A stretch of DNA of 64,000 nt from JBAYDV01 sp041672845 (lineage in GTDB: Bacteria > Bacteroidota > Bacteroidia > Bacteroidales > UBA932). The notes under the pieces were generated by a model. The model did not search any database. It was not told the origin of the DNA and saw only the letters and a program-made list of their open reading frames with translations. Positions 35,942 to 44,277 of this stretch are shown here, piece by piece; positions within the stretch are counted from its first letter, which is position 1, and every line of letters begins with the position of its first letter. The stretch lies in the NCBI GenBank assembly GCA_041672845.1, contig JBAYYV010000002.1:372001-436000 (forward strand), in the 5' to 3' direction. A program made the position numbers and the translations under genes.

Positions 35942-36780
35942 TAAAATTTGAAAGCAAATTATTAGATGAACTCATAGAATTAGCTGTAGAAGAAGATATT
36001 TATACAGGAGATATAACTACAGAGTCTATTATCCCTGAATCTTCTAAGGCTGTAGCGACATTAACTGCTAAAGCGTCTGGTATAATTTCTGGAATTAAAA
36101 TAGTAGAAATAGTATTTAAACATTTTCAGAAAGAAATGGAATTCCAAGAATTCTTTCATGATGGTAATAGGGTAGTAAACAAAGATGTTATAATGATGGT
36201 AAAAGGTTCTTATCCAGCATTATTAAAAGCAGAACGACTTGCCTTAAATATATTTCAACGTATGTCTGGGATAGCTACTGAAACAGCTAAGTATGTAGTT
36301 GAAACATCTGGTAAAACTAAAATATTAGATACTCGTAAAACCGTTCCAGGTTTGAGAATCTTAGATAAGATGGCAGTTAAAGATGGTGGAGGAACTAATC
36401 ATCGTATGGGTTTATATGATATGGTTATGATAAAAGATAATCATATAAAAATGGCAGGTTCTATAACTAAAGCTGTAAATCAAGTAAGAGTTCATGTTAA
36501 AAATACTATAAAAATAGAAGTAGAAACTACTAATTTAGATGAAGTTAGAGAAGCCATTGCTGCTAAAGTAGATATTATAATGTTAGATAATATGTCTAAT
36601 GATATGATGACTAATGCTGTAGATCTTATTGGTGATAAAGCCCTAACTGAAGCATCAGGAAACATGTCTGTAGATAGAATCCAAGATGTGTGTAGATGTG
36701 GCGTTGACTTCATCAGTGTCGGAGCCCTAACTCATAGCGTGACTGCTATGGATATTTCTATGAATATCGTAGCAGAATAA
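35938..36780 (+). CDS. nadC: Nicotinate-nucleotide pyrophosphorylase (quinolinate phosphoribosyltransferase)
   Basis: NadC converts quinolinate and PRPP to nicotinate mononucleotide. The 280-residue protein has EEDIYTGDITTESI, NIFQRMSGIAT, the substrate-binding ILDTRKTVPGLRILDKMAV, HRMGLYDMVMIKDNHI and a C-terminal GVDFISVGALTHS. It is translationally coupled to nadB by a 4-nt overlap and followed by nadA 9 nt later, completing a nadBCA unit. Confidence 0.97.
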   Translation: MIKFESKLLDELIELAVEEDIYTGDITTESIIPESSKAVATLTAKASGIISGIKIVEIVFKHFQKEMEFQEFFHDGNRVVNKDVIMMVKGSYPALLKAERLALNIFQRMSGIATETAKYVVETSGKTKILDTRKTVPGLRILDKMAVKDGGGTNHRMGLYDMVMIKDNHIKMAGSITKAVNQVRVHVKNTIKIEVETTNLDEVREAIAAKVDIIMLDNMSNDMMTNAVDLIGDKALTEASGNMSVDRIQDVCRCGVDFISVGALTHSVTAMDISMNIVAE

Positions 36781-36789
36781 TAATAGATT

Positions 36790-37713
36790 ATGACTAAAAA
36801 AGAATTGATTACCGAAATTAAACGTTTAAAAACTGAAAAGAATGCTGTAATTTTAGCACATTATTATTCAGATTCAGACGTACAAGATATAGCTGACTTC
36901 TTAGGTGATTCTTTAGAATTATCTAAAAAGGCGGCTAGTACTAAGGCTGATATTATTGTATTCTGTGGTGTCCAATTTATGGCAGAAACAGCAGCTGTCC
37001 TTTCTCCTAATAAAAAGGTTCTTATACCAGCTTTAAATGCAGGTTGTTCTTTAGCAGAAGGTGCTAATGCTCAGCAATTAATAGATTGGCGTAAAGCTAA
37101 TCCAGGTGGAAAGATTATTTCTTATGTAAACACTACCGCAGAAGTAAAAGGAGAAACAGATATTTGCTGTACTTCTGCTAATGCAGAAGCCGTCGTTAAA
37201 TCATTTGGCCCTGATGCTAACACAGTATTCGTTCCAGATATTAATCTAGGTAGTTATATCAAGAAAAATCTAGGGAATAAAATGCAGCTATGGGATGGAA
37301 ACTGCGACGTCCATCAGAAAATTACTACAGAAGTTATTCTTAATAAATTAAAAGAATATCCAGATGCTGAAGTTTTGATTCATCCAGAAGCAGCTTGTTC
37401 ACATGATTCTAAAATTCTTGATAATCCACAATGTTTTTTCTATTCTACATCAGGTATTGTTCGCCATGTAGCTGCTTCAGATAAAAAAACATTCATCATA
37501 GGTACAGAAGAAGGCACGTTACATAAATTACAAAAAGATAATCCAAACAAACAATTTGTCATGGCTTGCGAAGGTTTAATTTGCAAAGGTATGAAGTTAT
37601 CTACTCTAAAGGCTCTATATATGGCCCTTAAAGAAGAACGTTATGAAGTTAAAATTTCTAAAGAATTAACTGCACGTGCTGTTCAGCCGGTCCAGAAAAT
37701 GATGAGAATGTAG
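36790..37713 (+). CDS. nadA: Quinolinate synthase
   Basis: NadA condenses iminoaspartate with DHAP to quinolinate and carries a [4Fe-4S] cluster. The 307-residue protein has HYYSDSDVQDIADFLGDSL near the N-terminus, a cysteine in FCGVQFMAETA (near 59) and later cluster cysteines in the HPEAAC and ACEGLICKGMK regions. It is the last gene of the mnmH-selD-nadBCA run and is followed by a strong bidirectional terminator. Confidence 0.97.
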   Translation: MTKKELITEIKRLKTEKNAVILAHYYSDSDVQDIADFLGDSLELSKKAASTKADIIVFCGVQFMAETAAVLSPNKKVLIPALNAGCSLAEGANAQQLIDWRKANPGGKIISYVNTTAEVKGETDICCTSANAEAVVKSFGPDANTVFVPDINLGSYIKKNLGNKMQLWDGNCDVHQKITTEVILNKLKEYPDAEVLIHPEAACSHDSKILDNPQCFFYSTSGIVRHVAASDKKTFIIGTEEGTLHKLQKDNPNKQFVMACEGLICKGMKLSTLKALYMALKEERYEVKISKELTARAVQPVQKMMRM

Positions 37714-37754
37714 TCAGATGATAAGTATATAAATATAGCTTAATAGCAATACAT

Positions 37755-37796
37755 AAAAAACCCATGTATTTACCTTTGGTAATTACATGGGTTTTT
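37755..37796. terminator. Strong bidirectional intrinsic terminator
   Basis: CCCATGTA (37761-37768) pairs with TACATGGG (37784-37791), and the stem continues as TTACC/GGTAA to a three-T loop, giving about 14 bp with one mismatch. An A-run precedes it and a T-run follows, so it can stop transcription from nadA on the plus strand and from the S9 peptidase gene on the minus strand. Confidence 0.85.
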
Positions 37797-37811
37797 ATAT
37801 ATATCTACGAC

Positions 37812-40331
37812 TTAATCATTATTCATCTGTGGAATATTTACAGTGTCTTCACAGTTACCTATTAGATATTCAGAGAAGAAATCTGCCATTTTCCAAAAGA
37901 AATATTTATCCATCTTACCATAACCATGACGTTGTTCTGGTAATACTAGTAATTCGAAACGTTTATTGTTTTTAATAAAAGCGTTTACCATTCTCATAGT
38001 ATTAGCTGGATGTACATTGTTATCAGCTTCCCCAGTAACTAGTAGTAAGTGTCCTTTAAGATTTTTAGCTAGTTCTTGATTATAATGAATGCTGAACTTA
38101 AATGTGGTATCACCTTTATCAGAAACTACTTCTTTTATACCATTATGAGTTTCACTCCACCAGCGATTATATATTCTGTTATCGTGATTACCTGAACATG
38201 AAACTGCTACTTTGTAGAAATCAGGATAAGTTAAAATAGCTGCTGTGGACATGAACCCACCACCTGAATGACCATGTATACCTACTTTAGTAGGACTAAT
38301 CCAGTCATAACGAGCTTGTAATTGCTGAATAGCTGTTTTATGATCTTCAAGAGGATAATCTCTCATGTTGCCATAGCCGTAATTATGATACCATTTAGAA
38401 CGATTTGGATGACCACCTCTGTTCCCAATAGTTATTACTACAAATCCTAATTGAGCTAGTCTATCAAGTCTATTTACATTTCTGCCCCATTTGTAATAAG
38501 TGGCTTCTACTTGTGGACCTGGATACACATATTCTATAATAGGATAAACTTTAGTAGAATCGAAATTGAATGGTTTGTACATTACACCCCATAAATCTGT
38601 AATTCCGTCCGCAGCTTTAACTTTGAAGATTTTAGGATCTTTCCAACCAGCAGCATATAATTGAGAAAAATCTGCTGTTTCTAATTTTATAATTTCACGG
38701 CCACGATTATCTTTTAAATAATTTTCAGGAGCCATATCTTGTTTAGAATGATTAGATAAGAAGTATTTACAATCATCAGAAATGTTTACTTCTGCGAAGA
38801 AATCACCTTTATTTAATTCTACTAGATTAGAACCATCGTATTGTATTTTATAGAAATGCTGATAATATGGATGATCTTCTCTGTGAAATCCCATACCTGT
38901 GAAGTAAACTGTCTGAGTAGCATCACATGTGTTAATGATCTTATGGACATGGAATGCACCTTTAGTTACTTTATTTAATAATTTGCCATTAGAATCGTAG
39001 CGATAAAGCTGAGCCCAACCGTTTCTTTCAGACCACCAAAGCATTTGTTTGCTATTATTAATAGGTCTTAAAGAATGAATTTCTTGGTAAGTATTAAGTC
39101 TTTCTTCGAAAAGAACATGTAAAGTATCTTCATTAATGTTGAGGCGACAAATGTCTATTTTATGAAGGTCTCTACTTTTACGAGCAAGATATAGATTTTC
39201 ATTATCACCCATCCAAATCATCTTAAACCATTTGTTATAACTATCTTTATGAGTACGGTTTTTAGAGAATAAATCTAAACTTTGATCTTTATAAGCATAG
39301 GTGTTTATATATTTATATTTAGATGTGGCCATATCGAAAATCATCATATATGTTTTGTTACCAGGTTCTCCTGGCATTTCATATTTATATGTTTCTAATT
39401 CTGGTCTTTTAGCTCTAATAGAATGGATTACCCATAAATCTTTTACCATTCTCATATCGTATTTCAAGAAAGCAAAGTGTTTAGAATCTGGGGCCCAATA
39501 ACACCATACTTTTGTTTTTTTAGTAGAATCTATATCGCCAGAACCTTTATAATTATCACCACCATAAGAAAAATCTTTAACACCGTCTTTAGTAAGTCTA
39601 GTTTCTATGATAGTACTATCTTTTTCATCTTTCATGGCTTTACGCATGTTAGTCATATCCATCCAATAAAGATCATAACCTTTAGCATATAGTACGTAAC
39701 TAGAGTCTGGAGAAATATTAGCCCAACGTGGAAATTCATTTCTCTTTTTTTCTGCTTTAACTTCCTTAGTAGCATCTGTTAATGTTCCAGTAGATAGATC
39801 ATATTTGAAATGGAATAATTTCTTAACCATTTCAGGACGTTTTTTGGGCGCTGGAGATTTAGTATCGGTAGTGTCTTTTTTAGATAATTTATCTTTAGCT
39901 AGTTTTTCTTTTTCAGTTAATTCTTTAGGAATCTCTAAATTAGATTGAATGTCGAAATAGAAATATTTATCATCTTTTAATCTGAATTTTTTGAAAGGAA
40001 TATGTTGCCAATCAAATGGATCATGTGTAAAGATGGAAATTTGTTCAGCCATCCAGTCCATGTCGAATATTTCTTTTTTAGATTTATTAGCTGGATCGAC
40101 TATGAAATATTTAGTTCCATCTGAGTTTTCCCATTTATACCAAAATTTGTCAGAATCTTTAAACCAATTAGGAGAAACTGTTTGAGAATGAAGCATCCTT
40201 TCCATCTTTTTCTGAGAGAATTGCTCTGCTTTTGCATAGTTAGCATGTGTGATAGGAGTCCTTTCTTGAGCGTTTACTAATTCTCCTAAAAGAAACATTC
40301 CACACAAAATTATAAATAGTTTTTTTTTCAT
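37812..40331 (-). CDS. S9 family (dipeptidyl-peptidase IV-like) exported serine peptidase
   Basis: The 839-residue protein has a signal peptide (cleavage near VNAQE), a long beta-propeller region and a C-terminal alpha/beta hydrolase. The nucleophile serine is in GIHGHSGGGF (near residue 689), the aspartate in TGEADNNVHP (near 772) and the histidine in PEQRHGYG (near 801). Members release dipeptides from the N-terminus of peptides, usually after proline or alanine. It probably acts in the periplasm on imported peptides. It lies 34 nt downstream of the phosphoesterase gene. Confidence 0.92.
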   Translation of the reverse strand: MKKKLFIILCGMFLLGELVNAQERTPITHANYAKAEQFSQKKMERMLHSQTVSPNWFKDSDKFWYKWENSDGTKYFIVDPANKSKKEIFDMDWMAEQISIFTHDPFDWQHIPFKKFRLKDDKYFYFDIQSNLEIPKELTEKEKLAKDKLSKKDTTDTKSPAPKKRPEMVKKLFHFKYDLSTGTLTDATKEVKAEKKRNEFPRWANISPDSSYVLYAKGYDLYWMDMTNMRKAMKDEKDSTIIETRLTKDGVKDFSYGGDNYKGSGDIDSTKKTKVWCYWAPDSKHFAFLKYDMRMVKDLWVIHSIRAKRPELETYKYEMPGEPGNKTYMMIFDMATSKYKYINTYAYKDQSLDLFSKNRTHKDSYNKWFKMIWMGDNENLYLARKSRDLHKIDICRLNINEDTLHVLFEERLNTYQEIHSLRPINNSKQMLWWSERNGWAQLYRYDSNGKLLNKVTKGAFHVHKIINTCDATQTVYFTGMGFHREDHPYYQHFYKIQYDGSNLVELNKGDFFAEVNISDDCKYFLSNHSKQDMAPENYLKDNRGREIIKLETADFSQLYAAGWKDPKIFKVKAADGITDLWGVMYKPFNFDSTKVYPIIEYVYPGPQVEATYYKWGRNVNRLDRLAQLGFVVITIGNRGGHPNRSKWYHNYGYGNMRDYPLEDHKTAIQQLQARYDWISPTKVGIHGHSGGGFMSTAAILTYPDFYKVAVSCSGNHDNRIYNRWWSETHNGIKEVVSDKGDTTFKFSIHYNQELAKNLKGHLLLVTGEADNNVHPANTMRMVNAFIKNNKRFELLVLPEQRHGYGKMDKYFFWKMADFFSEYLIGNCEDTVNIPQMNND

Positions 40332-40365
40332 AAAGTATTGTTTTTGAAATTATTTTAGTAATTAA

Positions 40366-40857
40366 TTAACGGGGCCATTCTCCGACTTCCATATCGGAAA
40401 TATTGTGTTTTTCGATTTTAAAACGAAGTGCAGTTCTAACTTGATGAAAGCCAGAAATACCTGCGGCTCCTGGATTTATATCTAACATATTGAACTTACG
40501 ATCATTCATTATCTTTAAAATATGTGAATGCCCGCAAACGAAAATATCAGGGTTATGAGCTATAATTAATTGGAAAGCGCGACGGTCATAACGACCAGGA
40601 TAACCTCCTATATGCATCATGAGAATTTTCATTCCTTCGATAGTAAAATTCTGAATATAGGGAACGTATGAACGTATATCTTTTCCATCACAATTACCAT
40701 ATACTCCTTTCAAAGGTTTGAAAGCAGCTAATTCTTTATAGGTTTTTAAATCCCCAAAATCACCAGCATGCCATATTTCATCGACAGGATCAAGAAATTT
40801 CTTTAGTGCTGTGTCGAGATATGTATGAGTATCGGATAGTAATCCTATATACGCCAT
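40366..40857 (-). CDS. YfcE/MJ0936-family metallophosphoesterase
   Basis: The 163-residue cytoplasmic protein has the calcineurin-like metal motifs LLSDTHTYL, AGDFGDLKTY, GNCD, MMHIGGYP and CGHSHILK in the right order. Family members hydrolyse small phosphodiesters in vitro, but the true substrate is not known. It is upstream of the S9 peptidase on the same strand and may share a transcript. Confidence 0.9.
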   Translation of the reverse strand: MAYIGLLSDTHTYLDTALKKFLDPVDEIWHAGDFGDLKTYKELAAFKPLKGVYGNCDGKDIRSYVPYIQNFTIEGMKILMMHIGGYPGRYDRRAFQLIIAHNPDIFVCGHSHILKIMNDRKFNMLDINPGAAGISGFHQVRTALRFKIEKHNISDMEVGEWPR

Positions 40858-41034
40858 TAATTCTTGTTTTTATTATTTTTATTTATTGACTTTATCAAAA
40901 TTTATCATTACACCATTACCTTGACCGAGCAAATATATAGGAGGTTTCTTTCATAATAATGTATTTACTAATTTTTGGCTTATAAAGTTAAAGATATTAA
41001 ATCTATAATCCTCCAAAGGTAAAAAATTATATTT

Positions 41035-41042
41035 TATATTTG
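41035..41042 (+). promoter_or_regulatory. Predicted −7 box for rsmE
   Basis: TATATTTG is an exact match. Only 4 nt separate it from the ATG at 41047, predicting a leaderless mRNA. Confidence 0.6.
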
Positions 41043-41046
41043 TAAT

Positions 41047-41799
41047 ATGGAAATTTTTTATTCAAATGATATTAAAAACGATCAAATAATTTTATCAGCA
41101 CAAGAATCGGTTCATTGTGTAAAAGTTCTGCGAAAAAGAGCAGGGGATGAAGTTAAGGTAAGTGGAGGTGATGGAAATCTTTATCATGCTATTATAGAGG
41201 ATGCAAATATTAAAGCTACTGTCCTTAAAATCAAAAGTATAGAAGCTAATTTCGGCCTGCATGATTATTTTCTCCATATGGCGGTAGCCCTTCCTAAAAA
41301 GATGGATAGATTCGAATGGTTTCTTGAAAAAAGTACAGAAATAGGTATAGATGAGATAACCCCATTGGTTTGTGCACATTCTGAAAGAAAACAAATGAAT
41401 GCTGAACGTCAGAGTAAAATTATGCTATCAGCTGCTAAGCAGTCCCTTAAAGGATATATTCCTGAACTAAAACCTTTGACTATATTTAAGAATTATATAG
41501 AAGAAACAAAGAATTTTTATGGACTTAAGATGATAGCTTATTGTGATCATGAATTAGTAAATTCTGAAGGTCTGAAAATTAAACGTATTTCTATAGTCGA
41601 TGCTCTTAAGAAGGCTAAAAATGAATTCGATTCTAGGTCAATGGTTCTTATAGGGCCAGAAGGTGATTTTTCTATGGAGGAAATTCAAATGGCTTCTGAT
41701 GCAGGTTTTATCCCTATTTCGTTAGGAAAATCTAGGTTAAGAATAGAAACAGCAGCACTAATGACTGTGGCAGCTGCCAATCTTTCTAAACAAGGATAA
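41047..41799 (+). CDS. rsmE: 16S rRNA (uracil1498-N3)-methyltransferase
   Basis: RsmE methylates U1498 of 16S rRNA and belongs to the SPOUT (knotted) methyltransferases. The 250-residue protein has an N-terminal PUA-like domain (HCVKVLRKRAGDEVKVSGGDG), then KKMDRFEWFLEKSTEIGIDEI, and the C-terminal knot with LIGPEGDFSMEEI and ISLGKSRLRIETAA. Start chosen by similarity and by its position 4 nt after a −7 box. Confidence 0.96.
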   Translation: MEIFYSNDIKNDQIILSAQESVHCVKVLRKRAGDEVKVSGGDGNLYHAIIEDANIKATVLKIKSIEANFGLHDYFLHMAVALPKKMDRFEWFLEKSTEIGIDEITPLVCAHSERKQMNAERQSKIMLSAAKQSLKGYIPELKPLTIFKNYIEETKNFYGLKMIAYCDHELVNSEGLKIKRISIVDALKKAKNEFDSRSMVLIGPEGDFSMEEIQMASDAGFIPISLGKSRLRIETAALMTVAAANLSKQG

Positions 41800-41805
41800 A
41801 TTTTT

Positions 41806-41826
41806 AATAAACTTATCAGTTTATTT
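41806..41826. terminator. Possible weak bidirectional terminator between rsmE and the Sua5-type gene
   Basis: AATAAAC and GTTTATT form a 7-bp AT-rich stem around a 6-nt loop, flanked by T-runs. It overlaps the 3' end of the minus-strand gene. Low stability makes it a tentative call. Confidence 0.35.
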
Positions 41827-42412
41827 ATTCTCGTATAATTTTAACTTCGCCGCTAATACTTAATTTTATGATGGAAGAGGCTTTCCGGCTAGATTCATTT
41901 TCATATTTAGAATCAGCTATCCAATCTACTGCAGATTTGATGTCTTGACTTATTTCTGCCAAAGTAGAAGGTGCTCCTATGCCTGAAAGATTAGCAGATG
42001 TAGATACTAAAGGTTTTCTAAAATGATATAATAATTGTTGACAGAAAGTATGATTAGGAATTCTAATTCCTATGCTTCCGTCTTCTGCTATTACATTTTT
42101 TGCTAAATTAATAGCATTAGGATATATAATAGTAAGTGGTTTTTCTGTGATTTCTATAAGTTGGTCAGCTATTTCAGGGACTTTCTCTACATATCTTTCG
42201 ACCATAACCATATCTTTAGCCAATACTATCATGCTTTTAGCATCATTTCGGTTTTTTATATCATAGATTTTCTTAACAGCTTCAGGATTAGTGGCATCGC
42301 AGCCAATTCCCCAAATAGTATCTGTAGGGTATAGAATTATACCACCTTGATTAAGAATGGCAGTAGCTTTTTTAACTTTTTCTTGAAGACTTTTGTCTAT
42401 ATTATATCTCAT
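41825..42412 (-). CDS. L-threonylcarbamoyladenylate synthase (Sua5/YrdC/TsaC family)
   Basis: This enzyme makes threonylcarbamoyl-AMP from threonine, bicarbonate and ATP for t6A in tRNA. The 195-residue protein has ILYPTDTIWGIGCDATN near the N-terminus, KSMIVLAKD, the SIGIRIPNH motif and STSANLSG. I chose the ATG at 42410-42412 (MRYNIDKS); an extension to 42496 would overlap the upstream gene by 80 nt and adds a non-conserved stretch. It lies 4 nt after the EEP-family gene. Its pathway partner tsaE is elsewhere in the window. Confidence 0.93.
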   Translation of the reverse strand: MRYNIDKSLQEKVKKATAILNQGGIILYPTDTIWGIGCDATNPEAVKKIYDIKNRNDAKSMIVLAKDMVMVERYVEKVPEIADQLIEITEKPLTIIYPNAINLAKNVIAEDGSIGIRIPNHTFCQQLLYHFRKPLVSTSANLSGIGAPSTLAEISQDIKSAVDWIADSKYENESSRKASSIIKLSISGEVKIIRE

Positions 42413-42416
42413 TTTT

Positions 42417-43532
42417 TTATTTTGTATCAGTGACAGTATTGGCTTTAGCCAAGGAGTAAACAGTAGTAATAGGATAGTGATCGGAGAAGGTAGCACTTTT
42501 GATAGTCGAGTGTTTCCTTATGTCAAATACTTTGGATGATAGGACATAATCTATTCGCAGCATTGGCCAAAGGGCCGAATAAGTAGCACTAAATCCTTTC
42601 CCAGCTTCTACGAAACTATCTTTTTTCTTACGACTCAATTTATAATATGTATAGGAAAGTGGGGTATCATTAAAGTCTCCACAAACTATATTTTGGTATT
42701 TGCAATTAGATATATGTCGAATAACTTGATCTACTTGCTTAGCTCTTCTACTATTAGTGAGCTTCATTTTATCATGAACAGCTATAATCTCTTGAGACAG
42801 TTCATCAGCTGGAACTCTTAATTTTTTAATCAATGATGTTAAAGAAATATTGTAAGACTCTAGGTGACAATTATATATTCTCATGATATTAGTGTTTATC
42901 TTAATATCGGAATATACCACTAGATTAGTACTGTTAGTAAATTTTATATAACCACCAGAGACCATAGGATATTTGCTTAAAATAACATTACCAAAATAGC
43001 TACCTGAACGAAATCTAAAAAAACGATACTTGATATAAGGATATCTTGTAAACTGTTTTCTAAAATTAGTATCCTTTGAGTAAAATTCTTGCATGCACAC
43101 TATATCAGGATTTTCATTCTTGATAAGATTTCTCACATTGTCATAACAAAGATTTGTAGACATATTAGATTTAGCAGATTTAAATCTACCGACATTGTAT
43201 GTCATTACTTTTAAAGATTCTGTTCTATTTGGATTTACTAAATCTCTATCTCCGAGATGAACATAGAACTCTGAAAATAGTAGAGTAGGTAATAATAATA
43301 TAAAAGGAATCCATGAAGATTTAGATCGTCTAGCTAACCCAATGAAGAATAAAATAATATTCAATAGAGCTATAGGGACGAAGTATAATCCGAAAAAACT
43401 AGGGAAACTGAAATGGGCTGGATTTATGAAAAAAGAAGAATATCCTAGTGCCAGCATAATTCCAGATATGATTAAAATCATCCTAAAAGATATACTCAGT
43501 AAAAAATGATGTTTTGTTTTTTTCGTAGTCAT
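42417..43532 (-). CDS. Membrane-anchored endonuclease/exonuclease/phosphatase (EEP) family hydrolase
   Basis: The 371-residue protein has three N-terminal membrane helices (about 13-100) and then an EEP domain. Motifs seen are VMTYNVGRF, VCMQEFYS (metal glutamate), CGDFNDTP (near 290) and SDHYPITT with the catalytic histidine at the end. The domain should face the periplasm if the three helices place it there. Substrates could be nucleic acids, lipid phosphates or phosphodiesters. It is between rhomboid and the Sua5-type gene on the same strand. Confidence 0.88.
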   Translation of the reverse strand: MTTKKTKHHFLLSISFRMILIISGIMLALGYSSFFINPAHFSFPSFFGLYFVPIALLNIILFFIGLARRSKSSWIPFILLLPTLLFSEFYVHLGDRDLVNPNRTESLKVMTYNVGRFKSAKSNMSTNLCYDNVRNLIKNENPDIVCMQEFYSKDTNFRKQFTRYPYIKYRFFRFRSGSYFGNVILSKYPMVSGGYIKFTNSTNLVVYSDIKINTNIMRIYNCHLESYNISLTSLIKKLRVPADELSQEIIAVHDKMKLTNSRRAKQVDQVIRHISNCKYQNIVCGDFNDTPLSYTYYKLSRKKKDSFVEAGKGFSATYSALWPMLRIDYVLSSKVFDIRKHSTIKSATFSDHYPITTVYSLAKANTVTDTK

Positions 43533-43590
43533 GGTTTTTTAATAGTTCAATAGATAATTTTTACTTATCTAAAGTTATAACCACTTATAA

Positions 43591-44277
43591 CTAATAATAC
43601 ATTCGATTTTGTTTTTTCCAAATCATCAATAATATAAAGCCAAAGATCATACCACCTAAGTGAGCGAAATGAGCTATTCCGTCGCCTGTGCTGAAAACCC
43701 CAGTTAATAATTCAATTACTCCGAAAATTAATACAAACCATTTAGCTTTCAAAGCTATAGGAGGGAATATAAGCATTAATCTGTTTTCTGGGAAAAGCAT
43801 TCCATAAGCTAATAATAATCCGTATATAGCACCTGAAGCACCTACAGTAGGAGTGAGCATAATTTTTTGGTAGGCCATTTTAGCAGCATATTGACCTGCT
43901 ACTAATCCCTCTTGAATATTTTCCACTTGGATATACATCACAAGTTCATGTAAGATAGCAGCACCAATACCACAGACTAGATAGTAAATTAGAAATTTCT
44001 TACTGCCCCAAGTATTTTCTAAAACACAGCCAAAAATATATAGTGTGTACATATTAAAGAATATGTGCCAAAAACCCCCATGCATAAACATATGAGTTAG
44101 TATCTGATAAGGTTGAAAAAATGGAGAACCTACATAAAAAAGAGATAGATATTTAAACAATAGGTCTCCGCTAAGAGCAGTGGCTAAATATACTATTATG
44201 TTTATGATAATAAGATTCTTAACTACAGGAGGCATGTTAAGTCTAAGGCCTCCACCTTGGTTTCCAAAATACGACAT
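43591..44277 (-). CDS. Rhomboid-family intramembrane serine protease
   Basis: The 228-residue protein has about six membrane helices. The conserved HMFMHGGFWHIFFNMYTLYIFG (L1 and TM2), the catalytic serine in GASGAIYG (near residue 146) and the histidine in HFAHLGGMIFG (near 204) are all present, so it should be active. The natural substrate is unknown. Its start codon overlaps the mutL stop by one base (TAATG), suggesting cotranslation. Confidence 0.93.
   Translation of the reverse strand: MSYFGNQGGGLRLNMPPVVKNLIIINIIVYLATALSGDLLFKYLSLFYVGSPFFQPYQILTHMFMHGGFWHIFFNMYTLYIFGCVLENTWGSKKFLIYYLVCGIGAAILHELVMYIQVENIQEGLVAGQYAAKMAYQKIMLTPTVGASGAIYGLLLAYGMLFPENRLMLIFPPIALKAKWFVLIFGVIELLTGVFSTGDGIAHFAHLGGMIFGFILLMIWKKQNRMYY

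Noticed and set aside
42413..42496. Longer N-terminus for the Sua5-type protein
   Set aside because: It would overlap the EEP gene by 80 nt and is not conserved; ATG 42412 gives the family N-terminus.
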